Assembly (NCBI GenBank): GCA_016720925.1
Contig: JADKJR010000016.1
Span: 1-64,000, forward strand
Reading direction: 5' to 3'
DNA from: Betaproteobacteria bacterium
Lineage (GTDB): Bacteria > Pseudomonadota > Gammaproteobacteria > Burkholderiales > Usitatibacteraceae
Length of the DNA: 64,000 nt
The position numbers and the translations under genes were made by a program. Positions 10,362-20,465 of the stretch are shown piece after piece. Every line of letters starts with the position of its first letter. The stretch's first letter is position 1. The notes under the pieces were generated by a model. It had not been told where the DNA came from. It searched no databases and saw only the letters and a list, made by a program, of their open reading frames with translations.

Positions 10362-10778
10362 ATGTCGCTATTCAAGGTTTTCAATATCGCCGGCTCTGGC
10401 GTTCAGGCCCAGAGTCAGCGGCTCAACGTGGTGGCCTCGAACCTCGCCAACGCTGAAAGCGTGGCCGGACCCGATGGCCAGCCGTACAAGGCACGTCATG
10501 TGGTGTTTCAGGCGCAAGCCGTCGGCACGCAGCCGGCCGACAAGCAAACGCCCGGCGTGCGCGTGAGCCAGATCATCGAAGACGATGCCCCGCTGCGCAA
10601 GATTTACGACCCGAAGCACCCGCTCGCCGATGAGCAAGGCTACATCTCGATGCCGAATGTGAATCCGGTCGACGAGATGGTCAACATGATGTCCGCGGCA
10701 CGTTCATATCAAAGCAACATTGAAGTCATGAATACGGCAAAAACGTTGCTGCAGAAAACCCTGCAGCTCGGCAACTAG
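10362..10778 (+). CDS. flgC: Flagellar proximal rod protein FlgC
   Basis: 138 aa, AAGGAG upstream. N-terminal LNVVASNLANAESVAGPDGQ and C-terminal VDEMVNMMSAARSYQSNIEV are the standard rod signatures. Forms the rod with FlgB, FlgF and FlgG; 36 bases after flgB. Confidence 0.94.
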   Translation: MSLFKVFNIAGSGVQAQSQRLNVVASNLANAESVAGPDGQPYKARHVVFQAQAVGTQPADKQTPGVRVSQIIEDDAPLRKIYDPKHPLADEQGYISMPNVNPVDEMVNMMSAARSYQSNIEVMNTAKTLLQKTLQLGN

Positions 10779-10789
10779 GGAGCCATCGA

Positions 10790-11464
10790 ATGACCATCGC
10801 CATCAACCCAGCCATCAACGCCGCGACAACATCCACCTCCACGTTTGGTGCCGCCACCAGCAATACCATCGGCAAGGACGAGACCGAGGACCGGTTCCTG
10901 AAACTGCTCATTGCCCAGATGAAAAATCAGGACCCGCTCAATCCGCTCGACAATGCGCAGGTCACCAGTCAGATGGCGCAGATCAATACCGTGCAGGGCA
11001 TCTCGCAGCTCAACGCATCGATGCTGTCCATGCTGACTCAATTCCAGGACGCACAGGCAATCACCCTGCCCGGCCGCCAGGTGCTGGTGGAAGGCAACTC
11101 GCTGGCACTTGCCAAGTCCGGCGACTTACTATCGGCGAAAGGCGGATTCGATCTGTCGCAGGATGCCGAGCGCGTGACCGTTGACATCAAGGACGACAAA
11201 GGCGCCGTGATCACGCAACTCAATCTGGGTCCGCAGACCGCGGGCGCGGGAACATTCAACTGGAGCGGCGCGCTCGAAAAGAGCATGGCCGCCGCGGGCA
11301 AGTACACCTTCGACGTCAAAGCTTACAACGGCACGGCGGCGATCCCCGTCACCACATTGATGGCGGCACGCGTCGAAGGCACCGCCAATACACCGCAAGG
11401 CGTACGTCTCACACTTGAAGGCCTCGGAAGCCGCTACTACAGCGACATTCGCATGGTTATCTAA
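10790..11464 (+). CDS. flgD: Flagellar hook assembly scaffold FlgD
   Basis: 224 aa. The conserved N-terminal stretch FLKLLIAQMKNQDPLNPLDN, followed by QMAQINTVQGISQLN, is diagnostic. The C-terminal half holds the Tudor/FnIII-like domain (FNWSGALEKSMAAAGKYTFD). FlgD caps the growing hook. It follows flgC by 11 bases. Confidence 0.93.
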   Translation: MTIAINPAINAATTSTSTFGAATSNTIGKDETEDRFLKLLIAQMKNQDPLNPLDNAQVTSQMAQINTVQGISQLNASMLSMLTQFQDAQAITLPGRQVLVEGNSLALAKSGDLLSAKGGFDLSQDAERVTVDIKDDKGAVITQLNLGPQTAGAGTFNWSGALEKSMAAAGKYTFDVKAYNGTAAIPVTTLMAARVEGTANTPQGVRLTLEGLGSRYYSDIRMVI

Positions 11465-11495
11465 TTTCAATCACCGGACAAGAAAAGGAAACATC

Positions 11496-12725
11496 ATGGG
11501 TTTTCAACAAGGTTTGAGCGGATTGAGCGGCGCCGCACGCAATCTCGAAGTAATCGGCAACAATGTCGCCAACGCCAGCACGGTGGGCTTCAAATCGTCG
11601 CGCGCCCAGTTTGCCGACGTCTATGCCAATACTCTCGCGGGAAGCACGATCGGCTCGATCGGCATCGGCACAAGGGTGTCGGGCGTTGCGCAGATGTTCA
11701 CGCAGGGCAACGTCACCACCACCAACAATCCGCTGGATGTTGCAATAAATGGCGAAGGCTTCTATCGCCTTTCCACCAACGGCACCATTTCCTATTCGCG
11801 CAATGGCCAGTTCCAACTCGACAACAACGGCTACATTGTCAGCAATGGCGGCGCGCGACTTACCGGCTTTGCGGCGGACGCCGCCGGCAACATCACCACC
11901 GGCACGCCGGTTGACCTGCGCATTTCCAGGACAGACTTGCCGCCGCTCCCCACCAGCACGGCGACGGCCGGCCTGAACCTCGATTCGCGCAAGACCGCGC
12001 TAACGGCCGCTGGTTTCAACCTGGCGAACGCTGCAACCTATCACGGCGCCACCTCGCTCTCGACCTACGACAGTCTCGGCAACGCGCATACGCTGTCGCT
12101 GTACTTCGTGAAGACGGCCGCCAACACCTACAGCGTATTTGCTGCCAATGACGGCGTGCAGGTCGGTGCGGCGGCGGTGGGCTCGCTCGTATTCCAATCG
12201 GATGGCTCGCTCGATACCACCGCTACCACGCTACCGTTCAACCTCAGCGTGCCACTGCCGGCCACCAGCGGCGCCACCACCACGATGACGATCGCGCTGG
12301 ATTTCACCGGCACCACCCAGTTCGGTACGGCGGTTGGCGTGAATGAGCTGAACCAAAACGGCTATACCGCCGGCAAGCTGGGCGGATTCGGCATCGGTGC
12401 CGACGGGGTCATCGTCGGACGCTACTCCAACGGCCAGACGCTTGCCCAGGGACAGATTGCACTTACTTCTTTCAGCAATTCACAGGGACTTGCTCCGCTG
12501 GGCAACAACCAGTGGGCCGAGACATCGGCCAGCGGCCTGCCGCTGGTCGGCGCACCGGGCGCGGGCGTGCTTGGCGCACTGCAGGCCGGCGCGGTGGAAG
12601 AAGCCAACGTCGACTTGACGCAGGAGCTGGTCAACATGATCACCGCGCAACGCATCTACCAGGCCAATGCGCAGACGATCAAGACCGAGGATTCCCTGAT
12701 GCAGACGATCGTCAATCTGCGTTGA
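11496..12725 (+). CDS. flgE: Flagellar hook protein FlgE
   Basis: 409 aa from the ATG at 11496 after AAAAGGAAA; the frame extends upstream into flgD, but MGFQQGLSGLSGAARNLEVI is the normal FlgE start. It has NNVANASTVGFKSSRAQFAD near the N-terminus and VNMITAQRIYQANAQTIKTE at the C-terminus, with a variable central hook domain. Polymerises into the hook. Confidence 0.94.
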   Translation: MGFQQGLSGLSGAARNLEVIGNNVANASTVGFKSSRAQFADVYANTLAGSTIGSIGIGTRVSGVAQMFTQGNVTTTNNPLDVAINGEGFYRLSTNGTISYSRNGQFQLDNNGYIVSNGGARLTGFAADAAGNITTGTPVDLRISRTDLPPLPTSTATAGLNLDSRKTALTAAGFNLANAATYHGATSLSTYDSLGNAHTLSLYFVKTAANTYSVFAANDGVQVGAAAVGSLVFQSDGSLDTTATTLPFNLSVPLPATSGATTTMTIALDFTGTTQFGTAVGVNELNQNGYTAGKLGGFGIGADGVIVGRYSNGQTLAQGQIALTSFSNSQGLAPLGNNQWAETSASGLPLVGAPGAGVLGALQAGAVEEANVDLTQELVNMITAQRIYQANAQTIKTEDSLMQTIVNLR

Positions 12726-12781
12726 TGAATCTCTGCTTGAATCTCTCCCTGAAAACTTTCCTGCCAACCTGATCGCTCAAA

Positions 12782-13522
12782 ATGGACCGTCTTGCCTACC
12801 TCGCTTCCGCCGGCGCCAAGCAGTTGCTGCACCGGCAGGAAACCATCGCCCACAATCTGGCCAACGCCAACACGCCCGGATTCCGCGCCGATCTGGATGC
12901 ATTTCGCGCGGTGCCGGTGCAAGGCCAGGGGCCGGGTACACGCGTCTTCGTCGCCGAGTCAACGCCCGGCTTTGACAGCACGCCCGGCACACTGCAGGCG
13001 ACCGGTCGCAATCTGGATGTCGCCATCGAAGGTGAAGGCTTTCTGGTGGTGGAAGCGCGCGATGGCGGCGAGGCGTATACGCGCGCCGGCTCGCTCGACG
13101 TCGGCGCCGACAGCACGCTGCGCACCCGTTCCGGCCTGGTGGTGCAAGGTGATGGCGGGCCGATCACCATTCCCGAAAATTCCCGCGTCACAATTGGCCG
13201 CGATGGAACCGTCAGCGCGACAGCCGGCGGCGATAACAAAAGTGTCAACGTCGTGGGCCGCATCAAGCTGGTCAATCCGCCCGCGGCAAGTCTGGTCAAG
13301 GGTGGTGACGGATTGCTGCGCGCCATCGATGGCAACCCGGCGGCGACGGATAACAACGTCAAGCTGGTCGATAGCACGCTAGAAGGCAGCAACGTCAATC
13401 CCATTGACGCACTGGTCGGCATGATCGCCGTCGCCCGCCAGTTCGAAACGCAGATGCGCCTGATGAGCACCGCCGAACAAAATGGGCGCGACGCCAACAA
13501 GTTGCTCTCGGCCAACGGCTGA
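12782..13522 (+). CDS. flgF: Flagellar proximal rod protein FlgF
   Basis: 246 aa starting MDRLAYLASAGAKQLLHRQE. HNLANANTPGFRADLDAFRA and the central LDVAIEGEGFLVVEARDGGE are rod/hook family motifs; the C-terminus has VGMIAVARQFETQMRLMSTA. Length is normal for FlgF. Confidence 0.92.
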   Translation: MDRLAYLASAGAKQLLHRQETIAHNLANANTPGFRADLDAFRAVPVQGQGPGTRVFVAESTPGFDSTPGTLQATGRNLDVAIEGEGFLVVEARDGGEAYTRAGSLDVGADSTLRTRSGLVVQGDGGPITIPENSRVTIGRDGTVSATAGGDNKSVNVVGRIKLVNPPAASLVKGGDGLLRAIDGNPAATDNNVKLVDSTLEGSNVNPIDALVGMIAVARQFETQMRLMSTAEQNGRDANKLLSANG

Positions 13523-13553
13523 TACAAAACATGGCACCGATGAAAGGGCAAAC

Positions 13554-14336
13554 ATGATTCGCTCACTGTGGATTTCCAAAACCGGGATGGACGCGCAGCA
13601 AACATCGATGGACGTCATCTCGAACAACCTCGCCAACGTCTCGACCAGTGGCTTCAAACGTTCGCGCGCGGTATTCGAGGACCTGCTGTATCAGACCATT
13701 CGCCAGCCGGGCGCGGCAACCTCGCAACAAACCCAATTGCCGACCGGCTTGCAGATCGGGACCGGCGTCCGGCCGGTCGCGACCGCGCGTGTTTTTACCC
13801 AGGGCAACCTGCAACAGACCGGTAACAATCTCGACGTCGCCATCAACGGCCAGGGTTTTCTGCAAGTACAAATGCCTGACGGCACCACCGGCTACACGCG
13901 CGATGGCAGTTTGCGCATGGATCAGCAAGGCCAGGTAGTCACGTCTAACGGCTTTCCGGTGTTGCCCGCCATCACCATTCCACCCGGCACACAAACCGTC
14001 ACCATCGGTCAGGATGGCACGATTTCCGTCTCGGTCGCGGGCACGGCGGCGCCGACCCAGGTCGGCTCGCTGCAACTGGTGAACTTCGTCAACCCCGCGG
14101 GCATGCAAGCCATCGGCCAGAACCTCTACACCGAAACCGCCGCGTCCGGCACGCCGAGTGCCGGCACGCCGGGTACCAATGGCCTTGGATTGCTGAACCA
14201 GGGCTATGTCGAGACCTCGAACGTGAACGTCGTCGAAGAACTGGTGTCGATGATTCAAACGCAACGCGCCTACGAAATCAATTCGAAAGCAATCCAGACG
14301 TCGGACCAGATGTTGCAGAAACTTTCCCAACTCTAA
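13554..14336 (+). CDS. flgG: Flagellar distal rod protein FlgG
   Basis: 260 aa from the ATG at 13554 (MIRSLWISKTGMDAQQTSMD). Contains ISNNLANVSTSGFKRSRAVF and the FlgG-specific segment LPTGLQIGTGVRPVATARVF, and ends VSMIQTQRAYEINSKAIQTS. The frame is open upstream into flgF, but this start matches the family length. Confidence 0.95.
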   Translation: MIRSLWISKTGMDAQQTSMDVISNNLANVSTSGFKRSRAVFEDLLYQTIRQPGAATSQQTQLPTGLQIGTGVRPVATARVFTQGNLQQTGNNLDVAINGQGFLQVQMPDGTTGYTRDGSLRMDQQGQVVTSNGFPVLPAITIPPGTQTVTIGQDGTISVSVAGTAAPTQVGSLQLVNFVNPAGMQAIGQNLYTETAASGTPSAGTPGTNGLGLLNQGYVETSNVNVVEELVSMIQTQRAYEINSKAIQTSDQMLQKLSQL

Positions 14337-14349
14337 CCGGCAGACGGTG

Positions 14350-15105
14350 ATGCAAATGGATATCGTTGAATCGCTGGCCCGCTCACATGAGCACCTGTCG
14401 CGCGCGCATCGTCATGATGTCTTGCGCGAACTTGCACGCATCGCCGGCTTCGTTCTTGTTCTGCTGTTGATGGCCGTATTTGCCGGGTGCTCGCACATCG
14501 AACCGCGCGTCAAAATCGTCGAGCCGACATCGGCAAGGCCGGCGCCCGCGGTCTCCACGCCGGCCAACAACGGCGCCATCTTCCAGGCGGCCGGACATCG
14601 CCCGCTGTTCGAGGATCCGCGGGCACGGCTCCGTGGCGACATCATCACCATTGCCATCAATGAAAAGAACAGCGCGTCACGCACATCCTCGTCGAACGCC
14701 TCGAAGACCAACGATGTCAAAGCCTCCGTGCCCGCCGTGGCGGGACTGCCGGGAAAATTCCTGCAAGGCGCCAACCTGCAAGCGAGTTCCTCGAACGAAT
14801 TTGCCGGCAAGGGTGACACCGCCAACGGCAACTCATTTGCCGGCACCATTACCGTCACTGTGGTCGATGTGCTGCCCAACGGCAACCTGCAGGTAGCCGG
14901 CGAAAAGCAGATCGGCATCAACCACAATCTCGAGTTCATCCGCTTCTCCGGCGTGATCAACCCGGTCACGCTGCAGGCCGGCAATATGGTCGAGTCCACC
15001 AAGGTGGCCGACGCGCGACTGGAATACACCGGCAAAGGCTATATCGACGAAGCACAGCGCATGGGCTGGCTGTCGCGCTTCTTCCTCACATTCTTGCCGT
15101 TCTGA
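14350..15105 (+). CDS. flgH: Flagellar L-ring lipoprotein FlgH
   Basis: About 251 aa; ATG at 14350 or 14356, with a GTG directly upstream also possible. The lipoprotein signal ends VLLLMAVFAGC near residue 47, so Cys should be acylated; the pre-Cys region is longer than usual. RLRGDIITIAINEKNSASR and VLPNGNLQVAGEKQIGINHN are conserved FlgH motifs. Forms the outer-membrane ring around the rod. Confidence 0.93.
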   Translation: MQMDIVESLARSHEHLSRAHRHDVLRELARIAGFVLVLLLMAVFAGCSHIEPRVKIVEPTSARPAPAVSTPANNGAIFQAAGHRPLFEDPRARLRGDIITIAINEKNSASRTSSSNASKTNDVKASVPAVAGLPGKFLQGANLQASSSNEFAGKGDTANGNSFAGTITVTVVDVLPNGNLQVAGEKQIGINHNLEFIRFSGVINPVTLQAGNMVESTKVADARLEYTGKGYIDEAQRMGWLSRFFLTFLPF

Positions 15106-15116
15106 CGGGGTCCCCC

Positions 15117-16241
15117 ATGAAAGAACTTACCTTGCAACGCCTGTTCTTCTTCACCCTGCTGATCGCCTCATTCTGGTGTGGCTCTCTTCAGTCCGCGCGC
15201 GCCGAACGCATCAAGGATCTGGCGAACATACAAGGCGTGCGCACCAACCAGTTGATGGGTTATGGACTGGTCGTCGGCCTCGATGGCAGCGGCGATCAAA
15301 CCACACAGACGCCGTTTACCGTACAAAGCCTGACCAACATGCTTTCGCAACTTGGCGTGCAACTGCCGCCGGGTACCAACCTGCAACTGAAAAATGTCGC
15401 GGCCGTGATGGTCACCGCCTCCCTGCCCGCCTTCGCCAAGCCGGGCCAGTCGCTTGATGTGACGGTTTCCTCGCTGGGCAATGCCAAGAGCCTGCGCGGC
15501 GGGACACTGCTCTTCACGCCCCTCAAGGGCGCGGACGGGCAGATTTACGCGATGGCGCAGGGCAATGTGATCGTCGGCGGCGCCGGCGCATCGGCCGGAA
15601 AAAGCAGCGTGCAGGTCAATCATTTGAGTGCCGGCCGCGTGCCGGCCGGCGCCACGGTTGAGCGCGCGGTAAATTCCCCGTTCGCGCAAAGCGAGCTCAT
15701 TACACTTGAATTGCAGACCACCGACTTCTCCACTGCCCAGCGGGTGACGGACGCCATCAATGCGGCATTGGGATCAGTGGTCGCGCATGCGATCGATGGC
15801 CGCGTGGTGCAAGTAACCGCACCGGCTGCATCGCAGGATCGCGTCGCGTTCATGGCACGACTCGAGAGCATCGATGTGGAACGGGTGATTCCGTCGGCCA
15901 AGGTCATCATCAATGCCCGCACCGGCTCGGTGGTGATGAACCAGATGGTGATGCTGGAACGCTGTGCCGTGGCGCACGGCAACCTGTCGATTTCCATTAA
16001 CTCCACGCCGGTGATCAGCCAGCCCGCGCCGCTCAGCCAGGGGCAAACCGTGGTGTCGGAAAAAGTCGATATCCAGATGAAGCAGGAAGGCAGCAACCTG
16101 ATGATGATGGAGGGCGGCGCCAAACTGTCCGATGTCGTCAAGGCGCTGAACGCACTCGGCGCGAATCCGCAAGACCTGGTGGCGATTTTGCAGGCAATGA
16201 AGGCGTCGGGTTCGTTACGCGCCGAGCTCGAGGTAATCTGA
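15117..16241 (+). CDS. flgI: Flagellar P-ring protein FlgI
   Basis: 374 aa. Signal peptide LFFFTLLIASFWCGSLQSARA, then RIKDLANIQGVRTNQLMGYG and LVVGLDGSGDQTTQTPFTVQ, both diagnostic. Forms the periplasmic peptidoglycan ring, with FlgA as assembly chaperone. Its stop overlaps the flgJ start by one base (TGATG). Confidence 0.96.
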   Translation: MKELTLQRLFFFTLLIASFWCGSLQSARAERIKDLANIQGVRTNQLMGYGLVVGLDGSGDQTTQTPFTVQSLTNMLSQLGVQLPPGTNLQLKNVAAVMVTASLPAFAKPGQSLDVTVSSLGNAKSLRGGTLLFTPLKGADGQIYAMAQGNVIVGGAGASAGKSSVQVNHLSAGRVPAGATVERAVNSPFAQSELITLELQTTDFSTAQRVTDAINAALGSVVAHAIDGRVVQVTAPAASQDRVAFMARLESIDVERVIPSAKVIINARTGSVVMNQMVMLERCAVAHGNLSISINSTPVISQPAPLSQGQTVVSEKVDIQMKQEGSNLMMMEGGAKLSDVVKALNALGANPQDLVAILQAMKASGSLRAELEVI

Positions 16242-17239
16242 TGAGCCTGCCGATCAATCAGATGGCGCTCGATTCCCGCGGGCTCGACAGCCTCAAGCGC
16301 ACCGCACACGAATCGCCAGACAAGGCGCTGAAAACCGCTGCCACGCAATTCGAAGCGCTGTTCATGAACATGCTTCTGAAGAACATGCGCGACTCGCTTC
16401 CCAAGGATGGGCTGATGTCGTCGAGCGCGGGCGACACCTACACCACCATGCTCGATCAGCAACTGTCGCAAAACCTCGCCAGCAAAGGCACCGGACTCGC
16501 GGACATGCTGGTGAAGCAACTCAGCCGGAATGTGAAGCCGGCGGCGGGCGCCCATGCGAGTACCGTTTCCGCTTCCGCCCTGGCTTCGCGATCCTCCGCG
16601 GCGCGGGTCACCCCCAAAACGACATCGGCATCGGCATCCGCCCCCGCGATTCGACCAAATTCACCACAGGCAATTCAGGTCATGCGCCAGGCTACGGCGG
16701 CCACACCCGCGACAGCCACCGCCGCCGCGATGGAAACTGTAAAACCCGCCACGGTCAATTCAACCGAACGCAAACGCGATTTTGTCGTACGCATGTCACA
16801 GCATGCGAAAGAAGCGGAACTGAAGACGGGCGTCCCGGCCAAATTCATGATCGGCCAGGCAGCGCTGGAATCCGGCTGGGGCAAGCGCGAAATCAAGGAT
16901 GGCAGCGGACAATCCGCGTTCAATGTATTTGGCATCAAGGCGACCGGCAACTGGAGCGGGCCGACAGTCGATGTATCCACGACCGAATTCGTCAACGGCG
17001 TAGGCAGGAAGGTCGTCGAAAAATTCCGCGCCTACGCCTCCTACGCCGAGGGTTTTGCCGACTACGCAAAGCTCATCGCCGACAATCCGCGCTATGCCAA
17101 CGTGGTCAGGACCGCGCGCCAGGGTATCGAATTTTTCGCACAAGGTCTGCAACGCGCCGGCTATGCGACCGACCCGGCCTACGCCACCAAGCTGACAAGG
17201 GTCATCAATGACGCGGTGCAAATCGACCGGCAAGCCTAA
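16241..17239 (+). CDS. flgJ: Peptidoglycan hydrolase FlgJ
   Basis: 332 aa bifunctional form. The N-terminal rod-capping domain (ATQFEALFMNMLLKNMRDSL) and the C-terminal glucosaminidase domain (about 170-325, FMIGQAALESGWGKREI with the catalytic Glu) are separated by an Ala/Thr/Ser-rich linker (about 105-165). It opens the peptidoglycan for the rod. Last gene of the early operon. Confidence 0.94.
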   Translation: MSLPINQMALDSRGLDSLKRTAHESPDKALKTAATQFEALFMNMLLKNMRDSLPKDGLMSSSAGDTYTTMLDQQLSQNLASKGTGLADMLVKQLSRNVKPAAGAHASTVSASALASRSSAARVTPKTTSASASAPAIRPNSPQAIQVMRQATAATPATATAAAMETVKPATVNSTERKRDFVVRMSQHAKEAELKTGVPAKFMIGQAALESGWGKREIKDGSGQSAFNVFGIKATGNWSGPTVDVSTTEFVNGVGRKVVEKFRAYASYAEGFADYAKLIADNPRYANVVRTARQGIEFFAQGLQRAGYATDPAYATKLTRVINDAVQIDRQA

Positions 17240-17263
17240 AGTATTCGCCGTTTCTGCCGATTA
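17237..17263 (+). promoter_or_regulatory. Sigma-28 (FliA) promoter for flgKL
   Basis: TAAAGTAT, 11 bases, GCCGATTA: close to the FliA consensus TAAAGTTT-N11-GCCGATAA with exact spacing. It overlaps the flgJ stop and lies about 49 bases upstream of the flgK ATG, the expected class III position. Confidence 0.85.
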
Positions 17264-17311
17264 ACTGCCGAATACGACAAAAAGTTATAGCGAACCCGAC
17301 AGGAACCCGAC

Positions 17312-19189
17312 ATGGCAAGTGGAATCTTGAATATTGGCGCCAGCGGCCTGACCGCGGCCTACGCAGCGTTGCAGACCACCGGCCACAATATTGCCAATGT
17401 ATCCACGCCCGGCTACAAACGCCAGCAAACCAATCAGACATCGACTTTCGGCGCGGGATACATTGGCAACGGTGTCAGCGTCACGAACGTATCGAGGGTC
17501 TACAGCGAACTCGCCAGCAGCGAAGCCAATCGCGCCGAGGCGCGTGCCAGCGAGGCTGGCGCACAGGCCGCCTACATTGGCCGGCTCGACAGGCTGCTGG
17601 GCGATTCCACGAGCGGTGTCGGTGCGGCGGTCGACAGCTTCTTCAACAGCTTGCAGGCCCTTTCCGCCCAACCGTCGTCCACGGCGCAGCGCACGGCCTT
17701 CCTCGACGAGACACGCAATCTGGCGGCAAGATTTTCGGAGGCCATCGACGGGATCAATATTCTCAAGGATACCGCGGCCCGGGACCTGTCGCTGTCACTG
17801 AACAATATCAACGAAATGGGCCGCCAGGTGGCCTCGCTGAACTCGGCGATCTCGCTGGCCCTCGCATCCGGCATGTCGCCAAACGATCTGATGGATCAGC
17901 GCGATAACCTGATCCGCAATATCGCCGGCGAAATTGGCGTGACCACCATTGAACAAAGCGACGGTTCGGTCAACCTGCTGGTGGGCAACGGACAGCCGCT
18001 GGTGGTGGGAGATCGCGTGAGTAAATTGGTGATTGGCGCGGACCCCGCCGATCCGGACAAAGTCGCGCTGATCCTTCAGGGTCCTGCCGGCAACGTAATG
18101 GTGGGTAGCGACGGCAGCGCGATGGGCGGCAAGGTCGCGGCCATGATGAACATACACAATCGGGACCTGGCGGGCGCCGAAGCCGAACTGGGCCGCCTGG
18201 CGATCGCCATTGCCACGCCCCTGAATCAGCAGCATCAGCGCGGTCTCGACCTGAATGGCAATAGTGGCGGTGACCTGTTCACGCTTCCGGCCGCGGTCAG
18301 TTACCCGCTGTCCACCAATACGGGCAACGCGGCGGTGAATATTTCCATCGCTGACGCCTCGCAACTCAAGGCGAGCGACTACCGTCTCGATTTTGACGGC
18401 GCCAACTATCAACTCACGCGATTAAGCGACAGCACGCAACAATCCTTTGCCGCCATGCCCGCGACCGTGGACGGGTTCGGCATCAGCATCGCTTCCGGCG
18501 CGATGGCGGCCGGCGACAGCTTCACGTTAAAGCCGGTCTCGACACGCGCAGGCGGCATCGCCGCCGCCTTCATGGATCCGCAGCGGGTAGCACTGGCGCT
18601 GCCGGTTGCCGCCAATGCCACGCTTGGCAATGCCGGCAACATCGCCGTACAGGGCCTCAGCCTCGATGCAACGCCGAACGCCAATCTCACACAACCCGTC
18701 ACGCTGACGTTTACCGGGCCGAATACCTTTGATGTCGCCGGCGTTGGCACCGGCAACCAGACCGCGCAAACCTACACGGCCGGGACGCCAATCAGCTTCA
18801 ACGGCTGGACACTTGACTTTTCCGGCACACCGCGTGCCGGCGACACGGTGACCATCCGTCCCAATACCAATCCGGCGGGTGACAACCGCAATGGCCTGAA
18901 CCTGGCCGCGTTTGAATCCGGCGGCATCGTCGATGGACGAACTCCGGCGCAGAGCTTCGCCGCCACACTGGCCAACGTAGGCAGCCAGGCGCGTGCAGCC
19001 AATCTCGATGCACGCATCCAGGGTGCGGTACGCGATGACGCGGTGGCAGCCGAGCAAAGTTTCTCCGGCGTAAATCTCGACGAAGAAGCCGCCCGGCTGA
19101 TGCAGTACCAGCAGGCGTATCAGGCAGCCGCCAAGGTGATTGCCACCGCGCAAACGGTATTCGATGCCCTGCTCAGCCTCGGGCGATAG
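17312..19189 (+). CDS. flgK: Flagellar hook-associated protein FlgK (HAP1)
   Basis: 625 aa. MASGILNIGASGLTAAYAAL, then TTGHNIANVSTPGYKRQQTN at the N-terminus; the C-terminus has VNLDEEAARLMQYQQAYQAA and AKVIATAQTVFDALLSLGR. The long central region is typical of betaproteobacterial FlgK. It joins hook and filament and is a client of FlgN. Its own sigma-28 promoter lies upstream; flgL follows after 11 bases. Confidence 0.95.
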   Translation: MASGILNIGASGLTAAYAALQTTGHNIANVSTPGYKRQQTNQTSTFGAGYIGNGVSVTNVSRVYSELASSEANRAEARASEAGAQAAYIGRLDRLLGDSTSGVGAAVDSFFNSLQALSAQPSSTAQRTAFLDETRNLAARFSEAIDGINILKDTAARDLSLSLNNINEMGRQVASLNSAISLALASGMSPNDLMDQRDNLIRNIAGEIGVTTIEQSDGSVNLLVGNGQPLVVGDRVSKLVIGADPADPDKVALILQGPAGNVMVGSDGSAMGGKVAAMMNIHNRDLAGAEAELGRLAIAIATPLNQQHQRGLDLNGNSGGDLFTLPAAVSYPLSTNTGNAAVNISIADASQLKASDYRLDFDGANYQLTRLSDSTQQSFAAMPATVDGFGISIASGAMAAGDSFTLKPVSTRAGGIAAAFMDPQRVALALPVAANATLGNAGNIAVQGLSLDATPNANLTQPVTLTFTGPNTFDVAGVGTGNQTAQTYTAGTPISFNGWTLDFSGTPRAGDTVTIRPNTNPAGDNRNGLNLAAFESGGIVDGRTPAQSFAATLANVGSQARAANLDARIQGAVRDDAVAAEQSFSGVNLDEEAARLMQYQQAYQAAAKVIATAQTVFDALLSLGR

Positions 19190-19200
19190 AAAGGTCTCAC

Positions 19201-20406
19201 ATGCGCATCTCCACGTCACAGATGTATCAGAACGCTGCATCGACCATCACCACCAAACAGTCGGACCTTGCGCGTATCCAGAATCAGCTCTCCTCCGGCA
19301 AACGCATCGCCAGCCTGGCGGACGATCCGGCAGGCGCCGCGAGCGCGGCGGTCCTGCGTTCGGAGCTTGCGGCCAACGGACAGTTCGATCAGAACCGGCA
19401 GATCGCGCAGCAGCGTCTGTCCTATGCGGAGAATACGCTCGGCGCCATCGGCGAAAATTTGCAGTCCGCGCGTGAATTGCTGGTCAGCGCCGGCAACGGA
19501 GCCTATTCCGACAGCGACCGGAAAATCATTGCCGGCCAATTGCGGGAAGGCCTGGCGACGCTCATCGGACTTGCCAATTCAGCCGATGGACAGGGCAGCT
19601 ATCTGTTTGGCGGATTCCGGGAAGACACGCCACCGTTTGTCGAGACCGCCGCCACGGTCAGCTACGTCGCTGACGACGGCACACGAATGATCAATGTCTC
19701 GCGCAACCGCTCCATTGGGACCGGGTTCAATGGCGCGGACATATTCATGCGCATTCCGAACGGCAATGGTGTGTTTGTCAATTCCGCCAATGCCGGCAAC
19801 AGCGGTACCGGGACCATCGACGGCGGTCGTGTCACCAATGCGGCGTCGCTGACCGGGAACGACTATGAAATCCGCTTCCAGTCCGGCGCCAGTGGCACCA
19901 CCTACGATATCTGGGACACGACGAACAACGCTGCCGTCAGCGTCGGCACGCCCTACACCGCACCAGCCTCGATTGCCTTGCCCGGCATGAGCGTCAATAT
20001 CAATGGCACCCCGGCAAACGGCGACAAGTTCGCCGTGGTGCCAAGCGGCAACCAGGATATTTTCACCACCCTTCGCAATGCGATAACTCTGCTTGATATA
20101 CCCGCCAACGGCAACAGCACCAAGATCAGCAATGGCCTGAGCACGGCGCTGACCAATATGGATCAGGCGCTCGCGCATATGTCGGATGCGCGCGGCGGTG
20201 CCGGCGCGCGCCTCAATGAACTGGATCAGCTCGGCAATATGGGCGCGGTGCGCGACGTCGACCTGAAAAGTACGCTGTCGTCCGTTGAAGACATCGACTA
20301 CGCCAAGACAATCAGCGACCTCACGGTGGCGCAATCCGGATTGGATGCCGCGTTGGCAAGCTATGCTCGCATCATGAAGTCCTCGCTGTTCGACTATTTG
20401 CGCTGA
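19201..20406 (+). CDS. flgL: Flagellar hook-associated protein FlgL (HAP3)
   Basis: 401 aa. MRISTSQMYQNAASTITTKQ, then RIQNQLSSGKRIASLADDPA are the flagellin-like N-terminal motifs; the C-terminus reads LSSVEDIDYAKTISDLTVAQ. Forms the hook-filament junction with FlgK. Palindromic copy C follows 60 bases after the stop. Confidence 0.95.
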   Translation: MRISTSQMYQNAASTITTKQSDLARIQNQLSSGKRIASLADDPAGAASAAVLRSELAANGQFDQNRQIAQQRLSYAENTLGAIGENLQSARELLVSAGNGAYSDSDRKIIAGQLREGLATLIGLANSADGQGSYLFGGFREDTPPFVETAATVSYVADDGTRMINVSRNRSIGTGFNGADIFMRIPNGNGVFVNSANAGNSGTGTIDGGRVTNAASLTGNDYEIRFQSGASGTTYDIWDTTNNAAVSVGTPYTAPASIALPGMSVNINGTPANGDKFAVVPSGNQDIFTTLRNAITLLDIPANGNSTKISNGLSTALTNMDQALAHMSDARGGAGARLNELDQLGNMGAVRDVDLKSTLSSVEDIDYAKTISDLTVAQSGLDAALASYARIMKSSLFDYLR

Positions 20407-20465
20407 TCCCGAATACGGCTCCGAACCTAAAGGCGAGCGGGCATGAGGTCGCCAATAAATTTACC